Shown here in pieces: positions 36,291 to 45,643 of a stretch of 64,000 bases of DNA; the stretch's first letter is position 1; the number at the start of each line of letters is the position of its first letter. The position numbers and the translations under genes were made by a program. Source of the stretch: a bacterium (GTDB lineage: Bacteria > JACRDZ01 > JAQUKH01); the NCBI GenBank assembly GCA_028719205.1, contig JAQUKH010000003.1, positions 66,793-130,792 of the forward strand, in the 5' to 3' direction. Below the pieces are notes generated by a model, which was not told where the DNA came from, did no database searches, and worked only from the letters and a program-made list of their open reading frames with translations.

Positions 36291-36736
36291 AAACATTTTT
36301 TAGCGCACTTTTGGTTATTTAGTAAATGTTTTGCTATGATCTTTCCGACAGGATTTTTTTTTGTCGCTAGATAATGCGCGAAGTGGCTGTGGAGGCATTT
36401 AATGGAAGACAGATCTTTTATGCCGTCAATGCCTTTTTCCTGTGATATATCAGAATGTCCTATGTTTTTTCGATATATAATATAATTTTTATTTTTTTCT
36501 AATATTTTTTGCTTTAAAAGCGGGTCAGCTTTTATTTTTTTTATCAAGCCATCCGATTCTAAACGGGAGATAAGATAGGTTTCGTAAGGGCAGGTTAGCC
36601 AGAAGATGGTGGGAGAAAGTTCAGGTGAGCTTAAAATTACCCTGGGAAGTTTGAAACGGCATCTGTTAACTACTTTAAGAAACGCCCTGGGTTTTCGCCC
36701 GAGTTGTTTTTCAACTATTTCTAATATGTCTTTCAA
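36287..36736 (-). CDS. DUF501 family protein
   Basis: A 149-residue cytosolic protein with QLGRKPRAFLKVVNRCRFKLP, TIFWLTCPYETYLISRLESDG and KCLHSHFAHYLA. This matches DUF501, a family of unknown biochemistry usually encoded next to ftsB. Its tail holds several cysteines (KCAKKCF). It follows ftsB by 44 bases here, in agreement with the usual order. Confidence 0.85.
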   Translation of the reverse strand: MKDILEIVEKQLGRKPRAFLKVVNRCRFKLPRVILSSPELSPTIFWLTCPYETYLISRLESDGLIKKIKADPLLKQKILEKNKNYIIYRKNIGHSDISQEKGIDGIKDLSSIKCLHSHFAHYLATKKNPVGKIIAKHLLNNQKCAKKCF

Positions 36737-36780
36737 AACAGATTCCTATTTTTTAACCGGTAACGGAAGGTTTTTTGCTT

Positions 36781-37119
36781 TTACTCAGGGGTGATCTGAA
36801 ATACAATTTCATCTTTTTTCGCAAGCCCTAATTCCTCTCTTGCCAGCCGTTCGATATATTCGGGATTTTCTTTTAGATTTTTTATTTCTGCCAGCAGCCT
36901 TTTATTTTCTTCCGCGATATTTCCGTTTTGTTCTTTAAGCTGGGTATTAGTATTTCGAAGGTTCCTGAAATGCATGTAACCTTTATCGCTCTTTATGAAT
37001 ATTAAGCTGAAAAGCAGAAAAATAAAAAATGACCATATGACAAAAATCTGGTTATAAGCTATATGATTTTTTTTATTTTTCTTTGTTCCTCTCAGATCGG
37101 TTAATTTCTGGTATTTCAT
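36781..37119 (-). CDS. ftsB: septum formation initiator FtsB/DivIC-like
   Basis: A short bitopic protein with one membrane span (IFVIWSFFIFLLFSLIFI) and a leucine-zipper coiled coil (NTQLKEQNGNIAEENKRLLAEIKNL) ending with ENPEYIERLAREELGLAKKDE, the FtsB/DivIC signature. It acts in the divisome. I choose the ATG at 37119 (112 residues) because a minus-strand TATAAT ends 6 bases before it, inside the longer alternative that starts at 37137. Confidence 0.88.
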   Translation of the reverse strand: MKYQKLTDLRGTKKNKKNHIAYNQIFVIWSFFIFLLFSLIFIKSDKGYMHFRNLRNTNTQLKEQNGNIAEENKRLLAEIKNLKENPEYIERLAREELGLAKKDEIVFQITPE

Positions 37120-37212
37120 CTTTTTATTATATTGCATTTTTTTGTAGCGTCAATTAATATATTTGTTATAATATTATTCGTAACATATTTAGAAAACTTA
37201 AGTAAAATAAAT

Positions 37213-38139
37213 ATGAAAAATATAAATAGAAGAACATTTCTTGAAAAAGCTGTAAAATTCACAGGCCTTTTAACACTTTCTAACGTATTGCCAAAAAAGT
37301 TTTTATCTTACGCGATGGAGCCTGAAGTCAAATCCGTATTGGGTGTCGGGAAAGGCGAAAATTATGGAAAGATCACCGGTTTAGCCGTTGATGCCTTAGG
37401 CGGAATGGGAAAATTTGTCAAAAAGGGGGATAAGGTTGTTATTAAACCCAATATCTCGTGGGACAGGACTCCTCCATTGGCCGCGAATGTCCATCCTGAA
37501 GTTTTAAAAGAGGTCATTGTGATGTGCCTTAATGCGGGCGCGGGCAAAATTATTATTTTTGACCGGCCGTGCAATGACCCCAGGCGAAGTTATAAAAATA
37601 GCGGGGCGGTTGATGTCGCGGAAAGTTTTAAAACCAGTCAGGTAAGTTTGATACATGTTGATGATAAAGATTATATTGAAAAAGAACATAAAGACGGGAA
37701 ATTTATCAAGAAATGGAATATTTATAAGGAAGCGCTTGAAAATGATGTTTTTATCAGTATTGCCAAGGCAAAACATCATGGGCTTTCAAAACTTACTTTA
37801 AGTATGAAAAATATGATGGGTGTTATGGGCGGGGATAGGGCTATTATGCATCAGCATATTGATCAGAATCTGGCGGACCTGAATTTTCTGGTAAGGCCCA
37901 AATTAATAATACTTGATGCCGGAAGGGTTGTATGGCGCAGCGGGCCGCAGGGAGGGGATATTTCAGATACTAAGAAAATTGATCAGGTTGTGGCAAGCCG
38001 GGATACGGTTGCTATTGATTCATATGGCGCGACTTTCTTTGATCTTACCGGAAATGACCTGGGTTATGTAAAGATCGGAAAAGAAATGGGCTTAGGAGAA
38101 AGTGATCTAACGAAAGTAGAGATGAATATTAAAAAATGA
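37213..38139 (+). CDS. Tat-exported DUF362 protein
   Basis: A 308-residue protein that begins with a twin-arginine signal (NRRTFLEKAVK), so it is exported folded. The rest is DUF362: VVIKPNISWDRTPP, VSIAKAKHHG-type core (FISIAKAKHHGLSKLTLSMKN) and a GGDRAIMHQH segment. The family often goes with Fe-S electron carriers and no reaction is known. The upstream in-frame ATG at 37132 would precede the Tat motif with an implausible hydrophobic stretch. Its stop overlaps the start of the polyferredoxin gene. Confidence 0.85.
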   Translation: MKNINRRTFLEKAVKFTGLLTLSNVLPKKFLSYAMEPEVKSVLGVGKGENYGKITGLAVDALGGMGKFVKKGDKVVIKPNISWDRTPPLAANVHPEVLKEVIVMCLNAGAGKIIIFDRPCNDPRRSYKNSGAVDVAESFKTSQVSLIHVDDKDYIEKEHKDGKFIKKWNIYKEALENDVFISIAKAKHHGLSKLTLSMKNMMGVMGGDRAIMHQHIDQNLADLNFLVRPKLIILDAGRVVWRSGPQGGDISDTKKIDQVVASRDTVAIDSYGATFFDLTGNDLGYVKIGKEMGLGESDLTKVEMNIKK

Positions 38140-39629
38140 AATGGCGGCGAAGAGCAGTCCAGATTATAATTTTTGTTCTTTATATATTCCTTTTTCTGAA
38201 AACTACATATCAGGGAGAGGATGTTCTTAGTTATCCTGTCAATATTTTCCTCCGGCTTGATCCCTTAATTGCCCTTGTTACTATGATTTCCGTTCGGAAG
38301 GTCATCAGCGGTTTCATCGGGGCTTTTCTTCTTTTGGCCGCGACTTTTATTCTGGGAAGGTTTTTCTGCGGATGGGTTTGCCCGTTAGGCACATTTTTAG
38401 ATTTTGTATCAAGTATATTTTACCGAAAGATAGGGGCGGTTCGCGAACCGCCCCTGCAAGATAAAAAATATCGCTGGAAATATTATCTATTTATTTTTCT
38501 TTTGATCAGTTCGGTTTTTTCTCTCCAGCTCATCTTCCTGTTCGATCCGATAAGCCTTTTAACAAGAAGTTTTACAATAAGCGTTTATCCTGCTTTCAGT
38601 TTTTTGTTTTCTAATGGCCGGTTTTTTCCTTTATCAATTAAAAAAGCGGTTTTTCTTGACACCCAGCCTGTTTTCCTTCTGAATATTTTTATAGCTTTAA
38701 TATTTATAGTTATTATATTTTTAGAAAAATTCGGCAGGCGTTTCTGGTGCCGGAATTTATGCCCATTAGGGGCTATGTTTGGCCTAGTGAGCCGGTTTGC
38801 TTTGTTCAGGCGTGTTGTAGGAGAAGGATGCAATGACTGCGGATTGTGCGGCCACAATTGTAAAATGAAGGCTATCAGAGATGATGTTAAAAAAAATCTA
38901 TCTTTTGAATGCATAGACTGCTTTACCTGCGCCGACGCTTGTTCGACACAGGAAGTTAATTTTGTATTCGCGCCGGATATAATGAATTCAAAGCAAAAAT
39001 TTGACCTGTCAAGGCGGCACGTGCTTATTTCTGTTGCCGGAGGTGTCCTTGCGGTTCCTGTAATAAAAAATATATATCTTCAAAAAAGCGAATTAATTAA
39101 ATCAATGGATGATTATCTGATCCGCCCGCCCGGGGCGCTGCCTGAAGCGGAATTTTTAAAACACTGCACGCGCTGTGGGGAATGTATGCGTGTTTGTTTA
39201 GGAAATGCCCTTCATCCGGCACTAACGGAGGCAGGATTAGAAGGTTTATGGTCGCCGCTTTTAGTCCCCAGGCTTGGATATTGTGAATTTAATTGTACGC
39301 TTTGCGGACAGGTTTGCCCTACACAGGCGATCAAAGAACTGACTCAGCCGGAGAAAAGGAAAACCGTGATAGGCCTGGCTCATTTTGATAAAAACAGGTG
39401 TATCCCTTATTCAAGACAAACGAACTGCATGGTTTGTGAAGAACATTGCCCCGTCTCCCCCAAAGCGATCGTGTTTGAAGAAACTAAAGACCTGACAAAA
39501 GAAGGCGAGCCCATCAAACTTCCCAGAGTTATTGCCGAAAAATGCATCGGTTGCGGAATCTGCCAGAATAAATGCCCTATCCAGGGAAAAGGAGCGATTA
39601 TCGTGACCAGGGAAAAAGTAATAAAATAG
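38136..39629 (+). CDS. membrane polyferredoxin (NapH/NapG-like fusion)
   Basis: A 497-residue protein with four membrane spans and two quinol-dehydrogenase-type loops (CGWVCPLGT and CRNLCPLGA), then two 4Fe-4S motifs (CNDCGLCGHNCK, CIDCFTCADACS), a possible second Tat-like RRHVLISVAGG, and further clusters through the C-terminus (CTRCGECMRVC, CTLCGQVCP, CMVCEEHCP, CIGCGICQNKC). It combines a NapH-like membrane part with a NapG-like part. A GTAG repeat is inserted in frame between two spans. ATGA overlap with DUF362 links them. Confidence 0.85.
   Translation: MKWRRRAVQIIIFVLYIFLFLKTTYQGEDVLSYPVNIFLRLDPLIALVTMISVRKVISGFIGAFLLLAATFILGRFFCGWVCPLGTFLDFVSSIFYRKIGAVREPPLQDKKYRWKYYLFIFLLISSVFSLQLIFLFDPISLLTRSFTISVYPAFSFLFSNGRFFPLSIKKAVFLDTQPVFLLNIFIALIFIVIIFLEKFGRRFWCRNLCPLGAMFGLVSRFALFRRVVGEGCNDCGLCGHNCKMKAIRDDVKKNLSFECIDCFTCADACSTQEVNFVFAPDIMNSKQKFDLSRRHVLISVAGGVLAVPVIKNIYLQKSELIKSMDDYLIRPPGALPEAEFLKHCTRCGECMRVCLGNALHPALTEAGLEGLWSPLLVPRLGYCEFNCTLCGQVCPTQAIKELTQPEKRKTVIGLAHFDKNRCIPYSRQTNCMVCEEHCPVSPKAIVFEETKDLTKEGEPIKLPRVIAEKCIGCGICQNKCPIQGKGAIIVTREKVIK
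38431..38457. repeat. GTAG-type palindromic repeat inside a coding region
   Basis: A perfect 22-base palindrome (38433-38454, GGGGCGGTTCG and its complement) flanked by TA and TGC. It encodes GAVREPPLQ in frame in the polyferredoxin, just before a membrane helix. It belongs to the same family as the intergenic copies. Confidence 0.7.
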
Positions 39630-39647
39630 CAATAAAAAAGGTTGCTA

Positions 39648-42600
39648 ATGAAATTCAGGCTGTTTTTATTTATTTATTTTTTTTTAACCTCAGATATTTC
39701 CGCTGATCCGCTTGACAATTGGTACTGGAGAAATCCGCTTCCGCAGGGACATTCGCTTAACAGCGTATGCTATGGCAATAATGTATTTGTCGCTGTGGGA
39801 CAGTTTGGCACAATTCTCACCTCAGGTGATGGTGTTAAATGGTCTATTCGAAATTCAGGAGTAAATGACGAGCTCAAAAGCATAACCTATGGTAATGACA
39901 AATTTGTTGTTGTGAGTTGGACTGGAATAATTCTCACATCAAAAGATGGCGTCAATTGGTCGAGACTGAGTTTAGGGGCGTATGGTAATTTGTTTAATGC
40001 CATAACCTTCGGGAATAACATTTTTGCTGTAGTGGGCCAAAGCGGGAAAATTTTCACATCAACTGACGGTATTAGCTGGCTGGATCGAAGTATAGGCGTG
40101 AATGAAAATTTTATGGATGTAACTTATGGTAATAATAAATTTATCGCGGTTGGCGGGAGTGATACCGGTACAGTTATAACTTCGGTTGATGGGGTCAATT
40201 GGTCAATCCGGAATTTATCGAATAATAAATATCTTACAAAAATAACCTATAGTGATAGTACCTTTGCCGCTGTAGGCAGCAGCGGCACCGGTAAGGGTAA
40301 TGATACGATTTTTACTTCAGTTGATGGTTTTAAATGGTTGAGTGAAAAATTAACTGATCAAAATCCGGATTTAGGCTGGCAGCGGCTGGGTTCCGTGCAT
40401 ACAAGCAGCCGGTTTAAAGACATAACTTATGGAAATAATTTATATGTCGCGGTTGGCAGTGCCGGTAAAATTTTCACTTCAAGTGACGGCATTAAATGGT
40501 CTCCGCAGAGCCTGGGAGTAACTAATGACCTTAGGAATATAGCCTATGGTAACAGCACATTTGTCGCAGTGGGGAATAATCTGACAAGCCTTATTTCGTC
40601 TGATGGTGTTAATTGGCGAAATCAAGGCCCTAAATGGTGGCGGCCATACAGGTTTAATGGAATAGCCTATGGAAATAATATTTTTGTTGCTGTAGGCAGT
40701 AACGGTATTATCAGGGCGCTTAACAGCGCTTTTGAATGGCCGCAAAACAGTAAATCAGGAACCAGACAAAATCTTAATGCCATAGCCTGTGGGAATAATA
40801 CTTTTGTGGCAGTGGGAGATTTTGGTACGATTCTCACCTCGGTTGATGGTATTCAATGGGTAAATAGAATTTCAGGGACAAGCAATCAGCTTACCGGCAT
40901 AACTTATGGGAATAACTCATTTGTTGTTGTGGGTTGGGACAGAGAGACCCGAAGCGGCCTGATCCTTACCTCACCTGATGGAATCAGATGGATGATCCAG
41001 AATTTTGAAAAAGACAATTATTTCCGGTTTACCGGGGTAACCTATGGCAATAACAAGTTTGTTGCCGCGGGTTATGGTAAAATATTTACCTCAGGCGATG
41101 GCCTTAACTGGTCAAACCCGAGAGTGGTAAACGCGTTCTTTCACAGCATAACTTATGGTAATGATATATTTGTCGCTACGGGTGAGGATGGAGAAACCGG
41201 AAGCAATATAATTATCACCTCAATTGACGCGGTAAACTGGAAAAGGCGCAGGCTGGGTACAAACAATGGTATCCACGGTATAATTTATGGAAATAGCACA
41301 TTTATTGCCGTGGGCGATGCTGGTACCATTCTTCAATCTGATGACCTGTCAGGAAGCCGGTATAAAGATGAACCGTTAAATATTTTAGATTATGTTTATC
41401 CTAAACCGGTAAAATTAAGCAATGAATTTAAGATAAAAATAATTTTTAATAAAACTATTGATACAAAATACCCGCCGAAAGTAGCTTTAATAGGAAATGG
41501 CCGGGTAGTTCCCCTGGTAGAAAAAGGCGGGGTATTTGAAACCACTTCAGAGGTTAATGACACCTATTTAACACCTGATATAGTTTTAGATAAGGATATG
41601 GCCGGGGAAATTACAATCGCGGTAAGCGATGCCAGGGATCGTGATGGGAATATAATAAAAAATATAGCGGATGAAACTTTTATTCTCAGGCCTGATAAGG
41701 GATTTAATCTTGACAAACCGGGAAACATTATTATCGAAGAAGGCAGTATTATATTTTCCCCGCAAATAAATATAAAATTCAATATTACAGACGCGGAAGA
41801 AATGATGATCACTGAAGATGTTACATTCAAAAACTCAAAATGGGAGCCTTTCAATTTCACGAAAACTTTTTATTTATCCGATAATGAAGGAGAAAAAACC
41901 ATATATTTTAAATTTAAGGATAGAAACGGAAATATTTCCATACCTATCGCAAAAATTATCACCTTTATTATGCCGTTCTACTTTGACCCGAAGAGGATTC
42001 AGGGCTGGGCGGCAGAAGAAAAAAATAGCTTTGAGTCCGCAATGGCGGAGATGCGGAAGAGAACGAATGAAGAGATGGAGAAGTTATCACCTGCAATTGA
42101 AGCTGATACTGAGCAAAAACCCTCATTTACAGAAGAAATCATGTCTGAAAATGGTGATTATATATTTATAATAGATTATGAGAAAGCGGAAGAAACAGGA
42201 GTTGTGCGTTATACAATAAAAAATAAAGAGGGAAAAATAATAAGTGATTTTACAGCGGATGTTTTGCCCGGAAAGATCTTAATAACAAGTGACGGAGAAA
42301 AACTTATTGTGTTCGGCAAAAACTGGTTTGATAGAAATTATTCAAATAGGATTTGTTTTTATAATCGTAATGGTGAATTGATAGACGAATATTTTTCAGA
42401 AAAAAATAGAAATTTCCTGGATGAAAGTAAAATATCGGGAAATGACAAATACTTTGTTTTAGCATATAATTCAGATAATGAGTCTGGAATATCATTTTTT
42501 GATCTGGATAACTTTGACAAGCTCTGGGATGTAGATCTGGAGATATATCCAAATGAAATAAAGATATCAAAAAACGGGGATTGGATCATTGTAAGCGGTT

Positions 42601-42914
42601 TAGAAGTAAAAAATATCATAAGTGACGAGAAGCAATATAAATCTTATAAAATATATTTAATAGATAAATCAGGGGAAATTAAATGGTGTAAAGATAAAAA
42701 AATACTGAGAAAACCTGATATTGAAGCCAATTTATTTGTTGATATGGGAGATGAAGGAAGAACAATTGTTTTGAAAGAACAGGAATCAAGATATTCTGTT
42801 GAAAAAAGTATTTATGAAAAGCGTACATATGAGAAATCTTTTTATAAAAATATTGAAGGTAAAATTACTCTGGACAGCACGATAGATAATATATATGAAC
42901 TGGAGAAACCATGA
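39648..42914 (+). CDS. large secreted beta-propeller protein (13 YCF48/BNR-like repeats)
   Basis: An 1088-residue secreted protein with a signal peptide. Residues about 40-580 hold 13 repeats of the form YGNNxFVAVGxxGxIxTSxDGxxW of about 40 residues, which fold as propeller blades. An Ig-like region (around 590-800) with HKTIDTKYPPKV-type strands and a C-terminal WD-like part follow. A TTG two codons upstream is possible; AAAAAAGG precedes the ATG chosen. It is followed by a lipoprotein gene with ATGA overlap. Confidence 0.83.
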   Translation: MKFRLFLFIYFFLTSDISADPLDNWYWRNPLPQGHSLNSVCYGNNVFVAVGQFGTILTSGDGVKWSIRNSGVNDELKSITYGNDKFVVVSWTGIILTSKDGVNWSRLSLGAYGNLFNAITFGNNIFAVVGQSGKIFTSTDGISWLDRSIGVNENFMDVTYGNNKFIAVGGSDTGTVITSVDGVNWSIRNLSNNKYLTKITYSDSTFAAVGSSGTGKGNDTIFTSVDGFKWLSEKLTDQNPDLGWQRLGSVHTSSRFKDITYGNNLYVAVGSAGKIFTSSDGIKWSPQSLGVTNDLRNIAYGNSTFVAVGNNLTSLISSDGVNWRNQGPKWWRPYRFNGIAYGNNIFVAVGSNGIIRALNSAFEWPQNSKSGTRQNLNAIACGNNTFVAVGDFGTILTSVDGIQWVNRISGTSNQLTGITYGNNSFVVVGWDRETRSGLILTSPDGIRWMIQNFEKDNYFRFTGVTYGNNKFVAAGYGKIFTSGDGLNWSNPRVVNAFFHSITYGNDIFVATGEDGETGSNIIITSIDAVNWKRRRLGTNNGIHGIIYGNSTFIAVGDAGTILQSDDLSGSRYKDEPLNILDYVYPKPVKLSNEFKIKIIFNKTIDTKYPPKVALIGNGRVVPLVEKGGVFETTSEVNDTYLTPDIVLDKDMAGEITIAVSDARDRDGNIIKNIADETFILRPDKGFNLDKPGNIIIEEGSIIFSPQINIKFNITDAEEMMITEDVTFKNSKWEPFNFTKTFYLSDNEGEKTIYFKFKDRNGNISIPIAKIITFIMPFYFDPKRIQGWAAEEKNSFESAMAEMRKRTNEEMEKLSPAIEADTEQKPSFTEEIMSENGDYIFIIDYEKAEETGVVRYTIKNKEGKIISDFTADVLPGKILITSDGEKLIVFGKNWFDRNYSNRICFYNRNGELIDEYFSEKNRNFLDESKISGNDKYFVLAYNSDNESGISFFDLDNFDKLWDVDLEIYPNEIKISKNGDWIIVSGLEVKNIISDEKQYKSYKIYLIDKSGEIKWCKDKKILRKPDIEANLFVDMGDEGRTIVLKEQESRYSVEKSIYEKRTYEKSFYKNIEGKITLDSTIDNIYELEKP

Positions 42915-44011
42915 ACAGAAAAATAATATATTTATTTTTGGCTATTTTATCAATAATTGGTATAGGTTGTCTTAAAAAAGTTCCGGTCCAGGAACCCAAA
43001 AAGACCGGGATCGAAGGCCGGATAGTGAATTATGACCAGTTATTGGAAAGCGCTTATGTTTACGCGTATGAGGATTCTGATTTCAGCAAACCGCCTTTAT
43101 TTGTTTCCGGCCCGAGCAGGAATGACGGCCGGTATGATTTCGCGATGCCGCCGGGAAGGTATTTCATTACGGCTAAAAAAACAGAAATTGTACCGGATAG
43201 CACGGAAAACATTTATTTCAGTTATTTTGGCGGGAATCCGATTACCATCAGGCAGGATGAGTATTCATGGGTAGGATTAAATTGTGTAAAGGTTGAAAAT
43301 GGGGACCTGAAGGTTTCCGGGAATGCCAATAAAGAGGATACCGTTATTAAGGGGCGCGTAACATATCAGGGGCGCCCGCTTGACGGAGCTTATGTTTATA
43401 TTTATCTTGATGATAAAACCGATTTTAAAGGGCCGGGTTTTCAGACTTCTATTCCCACGGATAAAGAGGGAAGTTTCAAATTTGTAAATTTACCTGAAGG
43501 TAAATATTTCCTGACCGCGAGAAAAAGGAATTTACCGGGCCCGTCAGGGCCGATCCAGATAGGCGATTTTTCAGGATATTTTTATTTTAATCCGATAGAT
43601 TTACACTGGGGTAAGGCGGTTGAGATCAACATAAAATGTATTGTCCGCGCGGGTGAAATAGGGAAAGAAGTGCTTTCAATAGGAAGCGGAGATATAATTG
43701 TACGCGGGAAGATCATTGACCTGAAAGGCCTGCCGGTTAAAGGAATATACGCGTTTTTATATAAAACATCAGTTATCGGGCATGAGCGTCCGATATATAT
43801 ATCGAATGTTACGGATGAATCAGGAGAGTACGAGATCCGGTTAAAGGCAAGCGGGAAATACTATATGGGAGCGCGCCAGGTATTTGGCGATTCTCCGCGC
43901 CCCGGTGAGCTTTACGGGCTTTATGATGATACTCCGGACCATTCGGTTACTGTAGAGCCGGGAGAATCAAAAGAAAAACTTAATATAAAAGTCCAACCAA
44001 TTCTGGAGTAA
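42911..44011 (+). CDS. lipoprotein with three carboxypeptidase-regulatory-like domains
   Basis: A 366-residue protein with lipobox GIGC near residue 20. Three tandem Ig-like domains of the carboxypeptidase regulatory type follow, each with a (D/G)GxYxFxxLPxGxYxLxA(K/R) core (SFKFVNLPEGKYFLTARK is one). The middle domain has the signature GPIQIGDFSGYFYFNPI, shared with the paralogue at 53.0 kb. It overlaps the propeller gene by 4 bases, so the two are made together and probably sit on the same surface. Confidence 0.78.
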   Translation: MNRKIIYLFLAILSIIGIGCLKKVPVQEPKKTGIEGRIVNYDQLLESAYVYAYEDSDFSKPPLFVSGPSRNDGRYDFAMPPGRYFITAKKTEIVPDSTENIYFSYFGGNPITIRQDEYSWVGLNCVKVENGDLKVSGNANKEDTVIKGRVTYQGRPLDGAYVYIYLDDKTDFKGPGFQTSIPTDKEGSFKFVNLPEGKYFLTARKRNLPGPSGPIQIGDFSGYFYFNPIDLHWGKAVEINIKCIVRAGEIGKEVLSIGSGDIIVRGKIIDLKGLPVKGIYAFLYKTSVIGHERPIYISNVTDESGEYEIRLKASGKYYMGARQVFGDSPRPGELYGLYDDTPDHSVTVEPGESKEKLNIKVQPILE

Positions 44012-44017
44012 AACTCG

Positions 44018-45115
44018 ATGTGGAAGGGAATTAAAAGAAAGTTATACCTTCATAGTTTTTTAAACGCGGTTCTTTTCGTTTTAATTATCAGTTTGGGTAT
44101 TTTCCTATATCAAAAACGGATCTTGCCCGAGTTAATGCTGATGATCATTTTGGCGGGGATCCTTGTATGGCTGCTGGGAATTCTTTTTACCAGGATGTTT
44201 ATGAATAAAGTATCCAAATTAACCAGCAGTGTTGAAAATTCCCTGAAGACGCTTGGAATGGCAGATATTCCGCCGGCTTCTTTCCTGGGTGATGAAATCG
44301 ATGGCTTAGTTGAAACGATCAAACTGATCACCAAGATCGTAAAAGAAAGAGATAAATTAAAAGTAGACAAATCGGAACTCGAGACGATATCAAAGGAACT
44401 TCTTGATAAAAATATTGAACTGGGAGAATTTATTTATTCTATTTCTCATGACCTGCGCGCGCCTGTAGTTTCAATAAGCGGATATTCTTCGATCCTCGCG
44501 GAAGAATATGCCGATAAATTAGATGATGAAGGCAAAAAATATTTAAAAAGAATAAGCGAAAATACATCGTTTATGGAGCAATTGATCCATGACCTTATTG
44601 ATTTGTCGCGGGCGGAGAGGATAAATTATGCTTTTCAGGATGTAAATGTTTCGGAAATACTGGAAGTTGTATCTTCTCAATTCGGTGAAGAGATCCGAAA
44701 ATTGAAGATCAATTTTGTGGTGAAATCCAAGCTTAAGAATATTTACGCGGATAAAACAAAAATAATACAGGTATTTAATAACCTCGTCGGCAACGCTATA
44801 AAATATATTGATACTAACAAGGATCCCTATATAGAAGTCGGAGGAGAAATGGACGGTGAGTTTTATAAATTTTATGTAAAAGATAACGGGATCGGCATAT
44901 CAAAGTCTGATCAGGATAAAATATTTAAGCTTTTTTACCGTGTAGAGGGGACAGGGATCTCGGGGACAGGCGTAGGATTGAATATTGTCAAGAAAATTGT
45001 TGAGAGGCATCAGGGAAAGGTTAGTGTGGAATCTGAAATAGGGAAAGGTTCAACTTTTTATTTTTCGCTTTATAAATCACTTTGTGATATTAAAGAAAAA
45101 AATGATATTATTTAA
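44018..45115 (+). CDS. sensor histidine kinase
   Basis: A 365-residue membrane sensor kinase with two N-terminal membrane spans (about 15-60) and a short coiled linker. The HisKA box is SHDLRAPVVSISGY with the phosphoacceptor His near residue 145. The ATPase domain has NNLVGNAIKY, DNGIGI and GTGVGLNIVKK. There is no large external domain, so the signal is unknown. It is followed by two receiver-domain genes. GGAG precedes the ATG. Confidence 0.93.
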   Translation: MWKGIKRKLYLHSFLNAVLFVLIISLGIFLYQKRILPELMLMIILAGILVWLLGILFTRMFMNKVSKLTSSVENSLKTLGMADIPPASFLGDEIDGLVETIKLITKIVKERDKLKVDKSELETISKELLDKNIELGEFIYSISHDLRAPVVSISGYSSILAEEYADKLDDEGKKYLKRISENTSFMEQLIHDLIDLSRAERINYAFQDVNVSEILEVVSSQFGEEIRKLKINFVVKSKLKNIYADKTKIIQVFNNLVGNAIKYIDTNKDPYIEVGGEMDGEFYKFYVKDNGIGISKSDQDKIFKLFYRVEGTGISGTGVGLNIVKKIVERHQGKVSVESEIGKGSTFYFSLYKSLCDIKEKNDII

Positions 45116-45129
45116 AGAAGGAGAATTTG

Positions 45130-45570
45130 ATGAAAATGAATTTAATTGAGATCTTAATTGTGGAGGATAATCCTGATCATATTACTTTGATCATGCATGC
45201 CTTAAAGGATAATAAAGTAGTAAATAATATCCATGTGGCTGAAAACGGGGAATTAGCGATGGATTATCTTTTTCACAGGGGCAAATTCCAGGATGAAAAA
45301 AGTTTTCCGCTTCCTAATCTTATTTTACTGGATGTTAAACTTCCAAAGCTGGATGGTTTTGAAGTTTTAAAGGCTATAAAACAAGATCTGGTTTTAAAAA
45401 AGATCCCGGTTGTCATGCTGACTACCTCGGATAAGGATGAAGAGATCGCCAGGGGTTATAGCGAGGGGGCAAACAGTTATGTTACTAAGCCGGTTGATTT
45501 TAATGAATTCCGCAGGAAGATAAAAAATCTTGATATGTATTGGGCCCTGGTAAGCGAACTGCCTACTTAA
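45130..45570 (+). CDS. single-domain response regulator (Rcp1/CheY-like)
   Basis: A 146-residue receiver domain with acidic pair EDN, phosphoacceptor in LILLDVKLPKLDG and VMLTTSDKDEE, SYVTKPVDF. It resembles Rcp1-type regulators that work with phytochrome-like kinases. The start ATG at 45130 follows AAGGAG; the TTG in front of it is not used. It is likely the direct partner of the preceding kinase. Confidence 0.92.
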   Translation: MKMNLIEILIVEDNPDHITLIMHALKDNKVVNNIHVAENGELAMDYLFHRGKFQDEKSFPLPNLILLDVKLPKLDGFEVLKAIKQDLVLKKIPVVMLTTSDKDEEIARGYSEGANSYVTKPVDFNEFRRKIKNLDMYWALVSELPT

Positions 45571-45643
45571 CAAATGAAACTATTATCTTATGGCGGGGTA
45601 GATAGAAACAGTTTGTTAATTTCGAATTAGAGGAGTAAGTTTG

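Noticed and set aside
39648..41340. Short-period repeats as a CRISPR-like array
   Set aside because: They are propeller-encoding repeats of about 120 bases with diverged DNA; no identical repeat and spacer pattern exists anywhere in the window.
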